A DNA stretch of 26,393 nt from Chara braunii (taxonomy: Eukaryota; Streptophyta; Charophyceae; Charales; Characeae). This document shows positions 19,253-26,393 of the stretch, one piece after another (the stretch's first letter is position 1; each line of letters opens with the position of its first letter). The translations under genes were made by a program, and so were the position numbers. Location of the stretch: NCBI GenBank assembly GCA_003427395.1, contig BFEA01000444.1:1155268-1181660 (forward strand), written 5' to 3'. The notes below the pieces were generated by a model, which saw nothing but the letters and a program-made list of their open reading frames with translations, was not told the origin of the DNA and did no database searches.

Positions 19253-19751
19253 CTTCAAGTAAAAGAGGAGCAACTCTACTTTGTATATAGTAGCGGGGCT
19301 CAGTCCAACCAGTGACCTTGTAAGTGTGTGCACGCTTGCTGATCTGCGTGCCGATCTGAATGCTTGTTGGCTTGAGTGTGTGTGTGTGACCAACAGGAGT
19401 ACCCGGTTGACCGGAAGGCCTCAAGAGCCGGTACTTACCAGTGGTGGCGACATCGAGAGTCGGGGCGGGGAAAATACTCAAGCGACAGTTAGGCCTGCAA
19501 CTATCAAGGCAGCGGAAAAAACAGGCAAGTAGTAGGTCGGCCGGTATCACTCAAGCCTCGACAGACGTGTAGGGACCCGACCGCCAAGCAGTAAAAGACA
19601 ACAGTTAGCATTCCGAGTGCTATTGCAATCACGTTGATCACACATTAACAATCGCCGCGGCCGTATAGCCGGGGTTTATCCTGACTAACTTACCGATGAT
19701 TAAGTCTCAGTGTGTCATAGATCTACCCGACACGGTATTATCCTAGTCAAC

Positions 19752-19775
19752 CCCTCGACCTTTTCGGTCCGAGGG
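19752..19775 (+). other. Hairpin with one bulged base (copy 2)
   Basis: Same as 2558-2581. Confidence 0.65.
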
Positions 19776-19863
19776 TATTACTACTAATCTTAACCATCAC
19801 AGCACGTCATAACAACGCGTGCACATATTTTCAAAATTTTGTCACCGATTCGCCCCGGCCTCA

Positions 19864-19991
19864 ATGGCCGAGGAAATCGTGTCAAGTGTCATGCCAAAGC
19901 GCGCACACCCTTTCCATTCAGACTAGCTCTGTCATGGTAGCCAATGTCATCATTGTGTCGAATGCAAAAGCATGGCCAAATACCCTTGTAA
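19864..19991 (+). pseudogene. Broken copy of the small Cys-rich frame
   Basis: Starts ATG GCC GAG GAA like the frame at 2670. Codon 21 is TAG instead of TGG, and the sequence is replaced by retroelement sequence after the codon for Cys42. Cys 23, 28, 31, 34 and 42 remain. The non-synonymous differences at codons 21, 27 and 29 are all G to A. Confidence 0.5.
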
Positions 19992-19994
19992 CAA

Positions 19995-20645
19995 CGGGAC
20001 CGAGATTGGAGGAAGGATAATAAGAACCGAGATTGGCAAAGGAGAGATGACCCCCTCTGATGTTATTATTATGACGAGGAATACCATACTCTAACCCAGT
20101 GTCCAACGTTGGAGAAAGAACTTGAAGAAGAGATTGTAAAAAAAAACGTCAATGAGCACATCTGTGATGCCAATTGGAACAAGGTAGATTTCCGAGTCAA
20201 AAAAGGGATGCGAGCAGTAATCCTAGAAAAGACTAAGGCCAATAAGGATAAAAAGAAGAAAGTTAGGGTTAATGCTATCACCTTTGATGGTGTACTACCT
20301 CCGGAGATAGTGGCCCTAGACAGCAGTTCTGGAAGCCAAAGGCTGAATGTATCCCATATCAGACAGAAAGAGGTCGAAGAGAAAAAACGGAAGAAGACTC
20401 AAAGAGAGCTAGACCAACTGATTGATGAGACCAAGGACCTAGTGAAGGAAGGAAAAGGAAAGGAAGTTATCGGGAAGAAGAGGAAGGTGGTCTTGAGATC
20501 CGAGGCCGAGGAGGGTGTCTCTATAGATGAAGTAGTAAAGAAACTGCTTGAAGAAACCGAGATCACCCTATCCCAGAAAGAGGCGGTAACCTTGGTGCCA
20601 AAGTTTAGGGAAGAACTCAAAAGATGGTTGAGAGGCGGGAGGTAG
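19995..20645 (+). pseudogene. Gag C-terminus with decayed zinc knuckle and charged linker
   Basis: The frame from 20061 is open to the TAG at 20643-20645. It begins with Cys (20061), Tyr where the second Cys should be (20070), His (20085) and Cys (20100): exactly CX2CX4HX4C spacing with Cys2 replaced by Tyr (TGT to TAT would be one base). The codon just before it is TGA, ending a basic segment with two RDW-type motifs. After the knuckle come about 180 mostly Lys/Glu-rich residues, helical in character, with a short non-charged stretch near VNAITFDGVLPPEIVAL. RNA binding by this knuckle would be lost. This is a different gag lineage from the one at 5596-6777, judged by the residues around the knuckle. 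Confidence 0.6.
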
Positions 20646-21162
20646 AAATCAATAGCCACAGACTCTTTCCTAAGTATGTGGAAAGAGCCCCGCCTTGTAC
20701 CAAGATGAGGTTTGGTAACATGTCGTGCGGATATCTCCGTAAATGACGTAAAAGTTAGAGGCCCTAGTAGACTCCGGGGCCGAGATGACGCTTATGTCAT
20801 CGGCCACGATAAGATCATGTGAGCTTGGAATAGATAGGAAAATCAATCACCAACTTTCGAATACAGTCGGATTCCTGCCTTTGGAGGGATTCATTGATGA
20901 TATACCTATCCAAATTGGAACTTTACTGACCGAGATCCTAGGGTTTGTGGTTCCTAACTTGGACCATGATTGCATCCTAGGAGCCCCTTTCCTACATAGG
21001 ATGGAGGCTTGTACGTTCTTTGGCCATGATGGGGCGGCCCGACTCTCTCTTCAGGATCCTATCACTGGTCAAGAACAGACTTTCGTGATAAGCGATAGAC
21101 ATCATCCTCGCCATCAGCGACATGTTAACTCCCTTGAACATATAGAGAATCCGACAAGTTGA
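20633..21162 (+). pseudogene. Retropepsin (retroelement aspartic protease), frameshifted
   Basis: The active-site motif is Asp-Ser-Gly-Ala at 20770-20781 in an EALVDSGAEMTLMS context. The second conserved element Ile-Leu-Gly is at 20973-20981 (CILGAPFL), as in pepsin-like retroviral proteases where the hydrophobic-hydrophobic-Gly motif packs against the active-site loop. From DSG to the end is about 130 residues, normal for this domain. The upstream part is in other phases: 20633-20746, then about 20730-20756, then the DSG frame, with one extra base near 20757 accounting for the last shift. The protease would mature the polyprotein as a dimer; this copy cannot make it in one piece. Confidence 0.72.
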
Positions 21163-21469
21163 TTGAGGAAGTACAAACAAAGCTAAAAGAAAGTGGAATA
21201 ACAGACGAGGAAACAACGGTTAAAGTAAATGATACCGGAAAGATGCTCAAGCTCCTGGATAAAACCAAGGAGTTGGGCGACAAGAGAGAGGTGGAAGGAT
21301 TTAAGGATGCTGTGAGGGCAATAAAGGCCGACATGATGCAGCTCACATTCTTTGCAACTGGGTCTTTTTTAGAAAAATAGTCACCGGATCCAAGAGGAAG
21401 TATAAGCGCAAGCGCGTTAAGAAGAATCCGGTGACAGTCCTGATAGAAAAAGATTACAATAAGCATTAG
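21159..21469 (+). pseudogene. Pro-pol charged spacer, two phases
   Basis: 21159-21380 is an open frame of 73 residues rich in Lys/Glu/Asp, overlapping the protease frame end by four bases but in another phase. Near 21374 the coding phase moves again and reads a very basic stretch to TAG at 21467-21469. No domain recognised; position suggests the linker between protease and reverse transcriptase. Confidence 0.45.
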
Positions 21470-21723
21470 AAAAGAAAAGAAAGATAATTAAAGGATTAGG
21501 AGAGAATGCATTAAAAGGAGGAAGAGTTACTCTAGAGAGGTTCAAGATAATGAAGGTAGGAGCCGATGACTTCCTTCTGCCGGCTAAGAAGGACTTCATA
21601 TGTGAATTATGTCAAAAGTACAGTGGTACCTTTTCCTTTAATGATGGACAGAAGGTTAACGACACCTCTTTTTTTCCCTATGTTAGGAGTACTTGGTTGA
21701 CAGTCCTGGTTTCTATCACTTGA
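21463..21723 (+). pseudogene. Segment immediately preceding reverse transcriptase (RT itself absent)
   Basis: 86-codon open frame in yet another phase, with GRVTLERFKIMKVGADDFLL, then AKKDFICELCQ. In Ty3/gypsy-like polyproteins a similarly placed segment leads into the RT N-terminus, but that comparison is from general knowledge of layout. No RT motif such as YxDD follows. Confidence 0.4.
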
Positions 21724-21744
21724 GATCAATGCTTTCACTAGTAT

Positions 21745-21762
21745 TCTTGAAAAATTTCAAGA
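21745..21762 (+). other. 18-base near-palindrome at element/minisatellite boundary
   Basis: TCTTGAAA, centre AA, TTTCAAGA, lying 22 bases past the last retroelement codon. May be incidental. Confidence 0.4.
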
Positions 21763-21817
21763 TTTGCATTGTTGGTATGGTGCCCCGTTCACGCAGAGGG
21801 AAGGAGGACGAAACGGA

Positions 21818-24800
21818 CAATTTCAGACCTTCACACATTTCACCAGTTCAGTCCGTTCACAATCTTCACTACCGTCCAAGCAAGGAGGGTGGGAAAAACG
21901 GAAAAAACAATTTCATGCCTCCACCGATTTCACCACTTCAGTTCCTTCACAACCTTCACTACCGTCCAAGAAATAGAGGGAAAGGATGGAAGGGGCAATT
22001 GCAGGCCTTCACGAATTTCACCACTTAAGTTCTTTCACATCTTTCCCTATCGTTTGTGTAGGAGAGGGGGGGACAATTTCATGCCTTCACCGATTTCACC
22101 ACTTCAATTCCTTCACAACCTTCACTACCGTCCAAGCAATATGGAGGGAGAACGAAAGCGACAATTTCAGGCTTTCACAAATTTCACCACTTCAATTCCT
22201 TCACATCTTTCACTGTCGTCTATGTAGGAGGGGGAGGGGGGGCAATTTCATGCCTTCACCGATTTCATCACTTCAGCTCCCTCACAACCTTCAATACCGT
22301 CCAAGCAACATGGGGGAGGACGAAAGGGGTAATTTCAGGCCTTCACAAATTTCACCACTTCAGTTCGTTCACAATCTTCACTACCGTCCAAGCAAGGGGG
22401 GTAGAGGATGAAAGTGGCAACTTCAGTCCTTCACGGATTTCACCACTTCAGTTCCTTCACAACCTTCATTACTGTCCAAGCAAGACGGGGGGCGGACGAA
22501 AGGGGCAATTTCAAACCTTCACGAATTTCACCATTTCAGTCCCTTCACATCTTTCACTGTCGTCTATGTAGGAGGGGGGGGAAGGGGGGGGGTCATATCA
22601 TGCCTTCACCGATTTCACCACTTCAGTTCCTTCACAACCTTCAGTATCATCCAAGCAACAGGGGGAAAGGACGGAAGGGGCAATTTCAGGCCTTCACGAA
22701 TTTCACCACTTCAGTTCGTTCACAATCTTGACTACCGTCCAAGCAAGGGGGGTAGAGGATGAAAGTGACAATTTCAGGCCTTCACGGATTTCACCACTTC
22801 AATTCCTTCACAACCTTCACTACCGTCCAAGCAAGAGGGGAGTGGACGGAAGGGGCAATTTTAGGTCTTCACGAATTTCATCACTTCAGTTCCTTCACAT
22901 CTGTCGCTATCATCTATGTAGAAGGAAGGGGGGGATGGGGCAATTTCATGCCTTCACCGATTTCACCACTTTAGTTCCTTCATAACCTTCACTACCGTCC
23001 TAGCAACAGGGGGGAAGGATGAAAGGGGCAATTTCAGACCTTCACAAATTTGACCACTTAAGTTCGTTCATAATCTTCACTACCGTCCAAGCAAGGAAAG
23101 CGGAGGATGGGAGAGACAATTTTATACCTTCACCGATTTCACCACTTCAGTTCCTTCACATCTTTCACTACCGTCTATGTAGCAAGGGGGGGGAGGGGGG
23201 GCAATTTCATGCCTTCACCGATTTCACAACTTCAGTTCCTTCACAACCTTCACTACTTTCCAAGCAACAGGGGGGAAGAACGGAAGGGGCAATTTCAGGC
23301 CTTCAGAAATTTCACCACTGCGGTTCGTTCATAATCTTCACTACCGTCCAAGCAAGGGGGGTGGAGGATGGAAGAAAACATTTCAGACCTTCACAAATTT
23401 CACCACTTAAGTTCATTCACAGTCTTCACTACCGTCCAAGCAAAGGGGGTGGAGGATGGAAAATGCAATTTCATGCCTTCATTGATTTCACCACTTCAGT
23501 TCCTTCACAACCTTCACTACCGTCTAAGCAACAGGGGGGAGGGGACGGAAGAGGCAATTTCAGGCCTTCACAAATTTCACCACTTCAGTTCATTCACAAT
23601 CTTCACTACCGTCCAAGCAAGGGGGGTGGAGGATGAAAAGGGCAATTTAAGGCTTTCACAGATTTCACCACTTCAGTTCTTTCATAACCTTCACTACCGT
23701 CCAAGCAACAGGGGGGAGGGGACGGAAAGGACAATTTCATGCCTTCACAAATTTCATCACTTCAGTTCGTTCACAATCTTCACTACCGTCCAAGCATGGG
23801 GGGTGGAGGACGGAAGGGGCAATTTCAGGCTTTCATAAATTTCACCTCTTCAGCTCATTCACAATCTTCACTACCGTCCTAGCAAGGGGGGTGGAGGATG
23901 GAAGGGGCAATTTCAGGCCTTTACGGATTTCACCACTTCAGTTCCTTCACAACCTTCACTACCGTCCAAGCAACAGGCGGGGGAGGGCGGAAGGGGCAAT
24001 TTCATGCCTTCACAAATTTCACCACTTTAGTTCGTTCACAATCTTCGGTACCGTTCAAATAAGAGGGGTGGAGGACGGAAGTGGCGATTTCAGACCTTCA
24101 CAAATTTAACCACTTAAGTTCGTTCACAATCTTCACTACCGTCCAAGCAGTGGAGGATGGGAGGGCAAATTTCATACCTTCACCGATTTTATCACTTTAG
24201 TTCCTTCACATCTTTCACTACCATTTATGTAGGAGGAGGGGGGGAATGTCATGCCTTCACCGATTTCACCACTTCACTTTCTTCACAACCTTCACTACTG
24301 TCCAAGCAACAGGGGGAAAGAACGGAAGGGGCAATTTCAAGACTGCTGAAATTTCACCACTGCAGTTCGTTCACAATCTTCACTACCGTCTAAGCAAGGG
24401 GGGTGGAGGATGAAAGAAAACATTTCAGGCTTTCACAAATTTCACCACTTTAGTTCTTTCACTGTCTTCACTACCGTCCAAGCAAGGGGGGTTGAGGATG
24501 GAAGGGGCAATTTCATGCCTTCACTGATTTCACCACTTCAGTTCCTTTACAACCTTCACTACCGTCTACGCAACAGGGGGGAGGGGACGGAAGGGGCAAT
24601 TTCAGGCCTTTACAAATTTCACCACTTCAGTTCATTCACAATCTTCACTACCGTCCAAGCAAGGAGGGTGGAGGATGGAAGGGGCAATTTAAGGCTTTCA
24701 CGTATTTCACCACTTCAGTTCCTTCATAACCTTCACTATCGTCCAAGCAACAGGGGGGAGGGGACGGAAAGTGCAATTTTATCTCGTCACAAATTTCACC

Positions 24801-25279
24801 ACTTCAGTTCGTTCACAATCTTCACTATCGTCCAAGCAAGGGGGGTGGAGGACGGAAAGGGCAATTTCAGACCTTCATAAATTTTACCACTTCTGTTCAT
24901 TCACAATCTTTACTACCGTCCAAGCAAGGGGGGTGGAGGATGGAAGGGACAATTTAGGCCTTCACGGATTTCACCACTTCAGTTCCTTCACAACCTTCAC
25001 TACTGTCCAAGCAACAAGGGGGGGGGGACGGAAGGGGCAATTTCATGCCTTACAAATTTCACCACTTCAGTTCGTTCACAATCTTCAGTACCGTCCAAAT
25101 AAGACGGGTGGAAGACGGAAGGGGCAATTTCAGAATTTCACAAATTTCATCACTTCAGTTCGTTCACAATCTTCAATACCGTCCAAGCAAGGGGGGTGGA
25201 GGATGGAAGAGGCAATTTCATGTCGTCCCAGATTTGACCACTTCAGTTCCTTCACAACCTTCACTGCCGTCTAAACAAA
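21818..25279 (+). repeat. 88-bp minisatellite with higher-order structure, forward arm (about 40 monomers)
   Basis: Forty CAATTT-type markers between 21818 and 25213 are spaced mostly 87-89 bases (mean about 87). A monomer has a CAATTTCA start, five ~9-base subrepeats of the TTCACNACC type, CTACCGTCCAAGCAA, and a G-rich purine tract. Three monomer classes are visible: TTCCTTCACAACC (P), TTCGTTCACAATC (Q), and TTCCTTCACATCTTTCAC with TATGTAGGA (R). They are arranged R-P-Q-P in the 5' part and as a 12-monomer block of ~1,042 bp from about 23117 on. The long open frames through it are a by-product of the low stop content. Confidence 0.95.
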
Positions 25280-26393
25280 GTGGTGAAATTCGTGAAGGCC
25301 TAAAATTTGAAAAGACCTGAAATTGCTCCTTCTGTCCTTCCCTCCTGTTGCTTGAACGGTAGTGAAGGTTGTGAAGGAACTGAAGTGGTAAAATTGATGA
25401 AGGCATGAAATTGCCCCTTCCGTCCTCCCCCTGTTGCTTAGACAGTAATGAAGGTTATGAAGGAACAAAAGTGGTGAAATCCGTGAAAGCCTGAAATTGC
25501 CCCTTTCATCCTCCACCCCCCTTGCTTGGACGTTAGTGAAGATTGTGAATGACTTGAAGTGGTGAAATTTGTGAAGGCCTGAAATTGCCCCTTCCGTTCC
25601 CTGCCCTTTTGCTTAGACGGTCATGAAGGTTGTGAAGAAACTGAAGTGGTGAAATCGGTGAAGGCATGAAATTGCCCTTTCCATCCTCCACCCCCCTTGC
25701 TTGGACGGTACTGAAGATTATGAACGAGCTGAAGTGGTGAAATTTTTGAAGGCCTGGAATTGTGTCTTCCATCCTCCACCCCCCTTGCTTGAACGGTAGG
25801 GAAGATTGTGAATGAACTGAAGTGGTGAAATTTGTAAAGGCATGAAATTGCCCCTTCCGTCCCCCCCACCCTGTTGTTTAGACGGTAGTGAAGGTTGTGA
25901 AGGAACTGAAGTGGTGAAATCCGTAAAGGCCTGAAATTGTCATTTTCATCCTCCACCCCTGTTACTTGGACGGTAGTGACGATTGTGAATGAACTGAAGT
26001 GGTGAAATTTGTGAAGGCATGAAATTGCCCTTTCCGTCCCCCCCCTGCCCTGTTGCTTAGACGGTAGTGAAGGTTGTGAAGGAACTGAAGTGGTGAAATC
26101 GGTGAAGGCATTCCATCCTCCACCCCCCTTGCTTGGACGGTAGTGAAGACTGTGAATGAACTGAAGTGGTGAAATTTGTGAAGGTATAAAATGTTTCCTT
26201 TTATCCTCCACCTCCCTTGCTTGGACGGTAATGAAGATTCTGAACGAACTGAAGTGGTAAAACTTGTGAAAGCCTGAAATTGCCCCTTTCGTCCTTCTCG
26301 TCTGTTGTTTGGACAGTAGTGAAGGTTGTGAAGGAACTGAAGTGGTGAAATAGGTGAAGGTATGAAATTGTCCTCCCCCCCCCCCCCCCCCCC
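25280..26393 (-). repeat. 88-bp minisatellite, inverted arm (about 13 monomers)
   Basis: From about 25280 the monomers run on the opposite strand (GAAATTG markers at 25325, 25413, 25499, 25587, 25674, 25762, 25850, 25939 and 26027, then decayed markers, then 26282 and 26370). Read on the minus strand the class order from 26370 is P Q Q P Q P Q Q P Q, matching the forward 12-monomer block from its second monomer. The arm is cut by the window end in a C run. Confidence 0.92.
26375..26393 (+). repeat. Poly(C) run at window end
   Basis: 19 C in a row where the purine tract of the next inverted monomer would be (C on this strand). Other monomers have at most about eight, so the run may be a sequencing or assembly edge artefact. 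Confidence 0.7.

Larger units (their letters stand above)
17116..19991 (+). repeat. Long direct repeat, copy 2 (~2.8 kb)
   Basis: Same order as copy 1 from position 17187: CA, tetranucleotide, GTC, poly(T) and CTT tracts, hairpins, tRNA-like segment, and Cys-rich frame, preceded by a long pure CT tract (17116-17186). Differences are microsatellite lengths and motifs, an 86-base duplication around an N (18741-18913), pure poly(A) runs (about 18939-18960 and 18981-19003) replacing the AATAA/AAATA-type tracts of copy 1, and a deletion near 19318. Homology ends at 19991, where retroelement sequence begins at once. Confidence 0.9.
19992..21723 (+). mobile_element. Truncated Ty3/gypsy-like retroelement fragment (gag end to pre-RT spacer)
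   Basis: In order on the plus strand: basic RDRDW-rich segment (19998-20057), damaged zinc knuckle (20061-20102), charged linker (20103-20645), pre-protease (20633-20746), retropepsin (about 20730-21162), charged spacer (21159-21469) and a conserved-looking segment (21463-21723). The coding phase changes at least five times. The 5' end is fused to repeat copy 2 at 19991/19992 and the 3' end is lost just before where reverse transcriptase would start, about 95 bases before the first minisatellite monomer marker. No LTR, PBS or RT was seen. Confidence 0.7.

Noticed and set aside
1-19991. A single intact giant LTR retrotransposon using the 2.8-kb repeats as LTRs
   Set aside because: No TG...CA termini, no PBS next to either copy, and the internal element has its own PBS and LTR edge in the opposite orientation at 10461-10483.
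20399-20659. Ser/Phe-rich minus-strand frames opposite the charged linker
   Set aside because: Antisense shadow of Lys/Glu codons.
23019-23636. Long open frames with repeated peptides through the minisatellite (both arms)
   Set aside because: The 88-bp period is not a multiple of three, the same DNA is read in shifting phases, and there is no start context or domain. The frames result from low stop content of the repeat.

Overview
The window looks like a repeat-dominated, gene-poor stretch of a eukaryotic nuclear genome. It has many long microsatellites (CT, CA, TTTA/TTAA, CTT, GTC, TAA), homopolymer runs, assembly Ns, decayed LTR-retrotransposon pieces, a large direct repeat and three kinds of tandem array. 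No intact host gene, rRNA, CRISPR or bacterial operon structure could be supported. A land-plant or algal (for example streptophyte algal) origin fits two weak clues: a short TTTAGGG/TTAGGG-like stretch near 13.37 kb, and a primer-binding site matching the 3' end of tRNA-Asp as used by plant Ty3/gypsy-type elements. Taxonomy is inference.

Layout. (1) 1-2797 and 17116-19991 are two same-strand copies of a ~2.8 kb repeat 17.15 kb apart. Each has a pyrimidine-rich half full of microsatellites, then hairpins, a minus-strand tRNA-like segment with Pol III A and B boxes, and at the 3' end a small Cys-rich reading frame (open in copy 1, stopped in copy 2). (2) About 4.5-10.5 kb appears to be one badly decayed LTR retrotransposon on the minus strand: LTR edge at 10483, tRNA-Asp PBS at 10461-10480, a charged RG-rich fragment at 9.8-10.1 kb, an unidentified protein-like region at 7038-7638, and a gag-like region with a CCHC zinc knuckle at 5596-6777. 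(3) 11993-12825 is a ~60-bp tandem array in which each unit is an inverted repeat, and several units carry matched substitutions in both arms. (4) 12.8-16.8 kb holds hairpins, a telomere-like motif, a GTGTCACTG-rich cryptic repeat, and diverged copies of a repeat with (TAA)n 3' tails and short intron-like segments. (5) 19992-21723 is a second retroelement fragment on the plus strand (damaged zinc knuckle, charged linker, retropepsin, pre-RT spacer) with at least five frameshifts; it directly abuts repeat copy 2.

(6) 21818-26393 is the most striking structure: about 53 monomers of an 88-bp minisatellite. Inside each monomer are ~9-bp TTCA subrepeats; above it are 4-monomer and then 12-monomer (~1,042 bp) higher-order repeats. 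The whole array flips orientation at about 25280, and the inverted arm keeps the 12-monomer order.

No set of genes here works as a pathway. The biology is that of mobile-element decay and satellite evolution.
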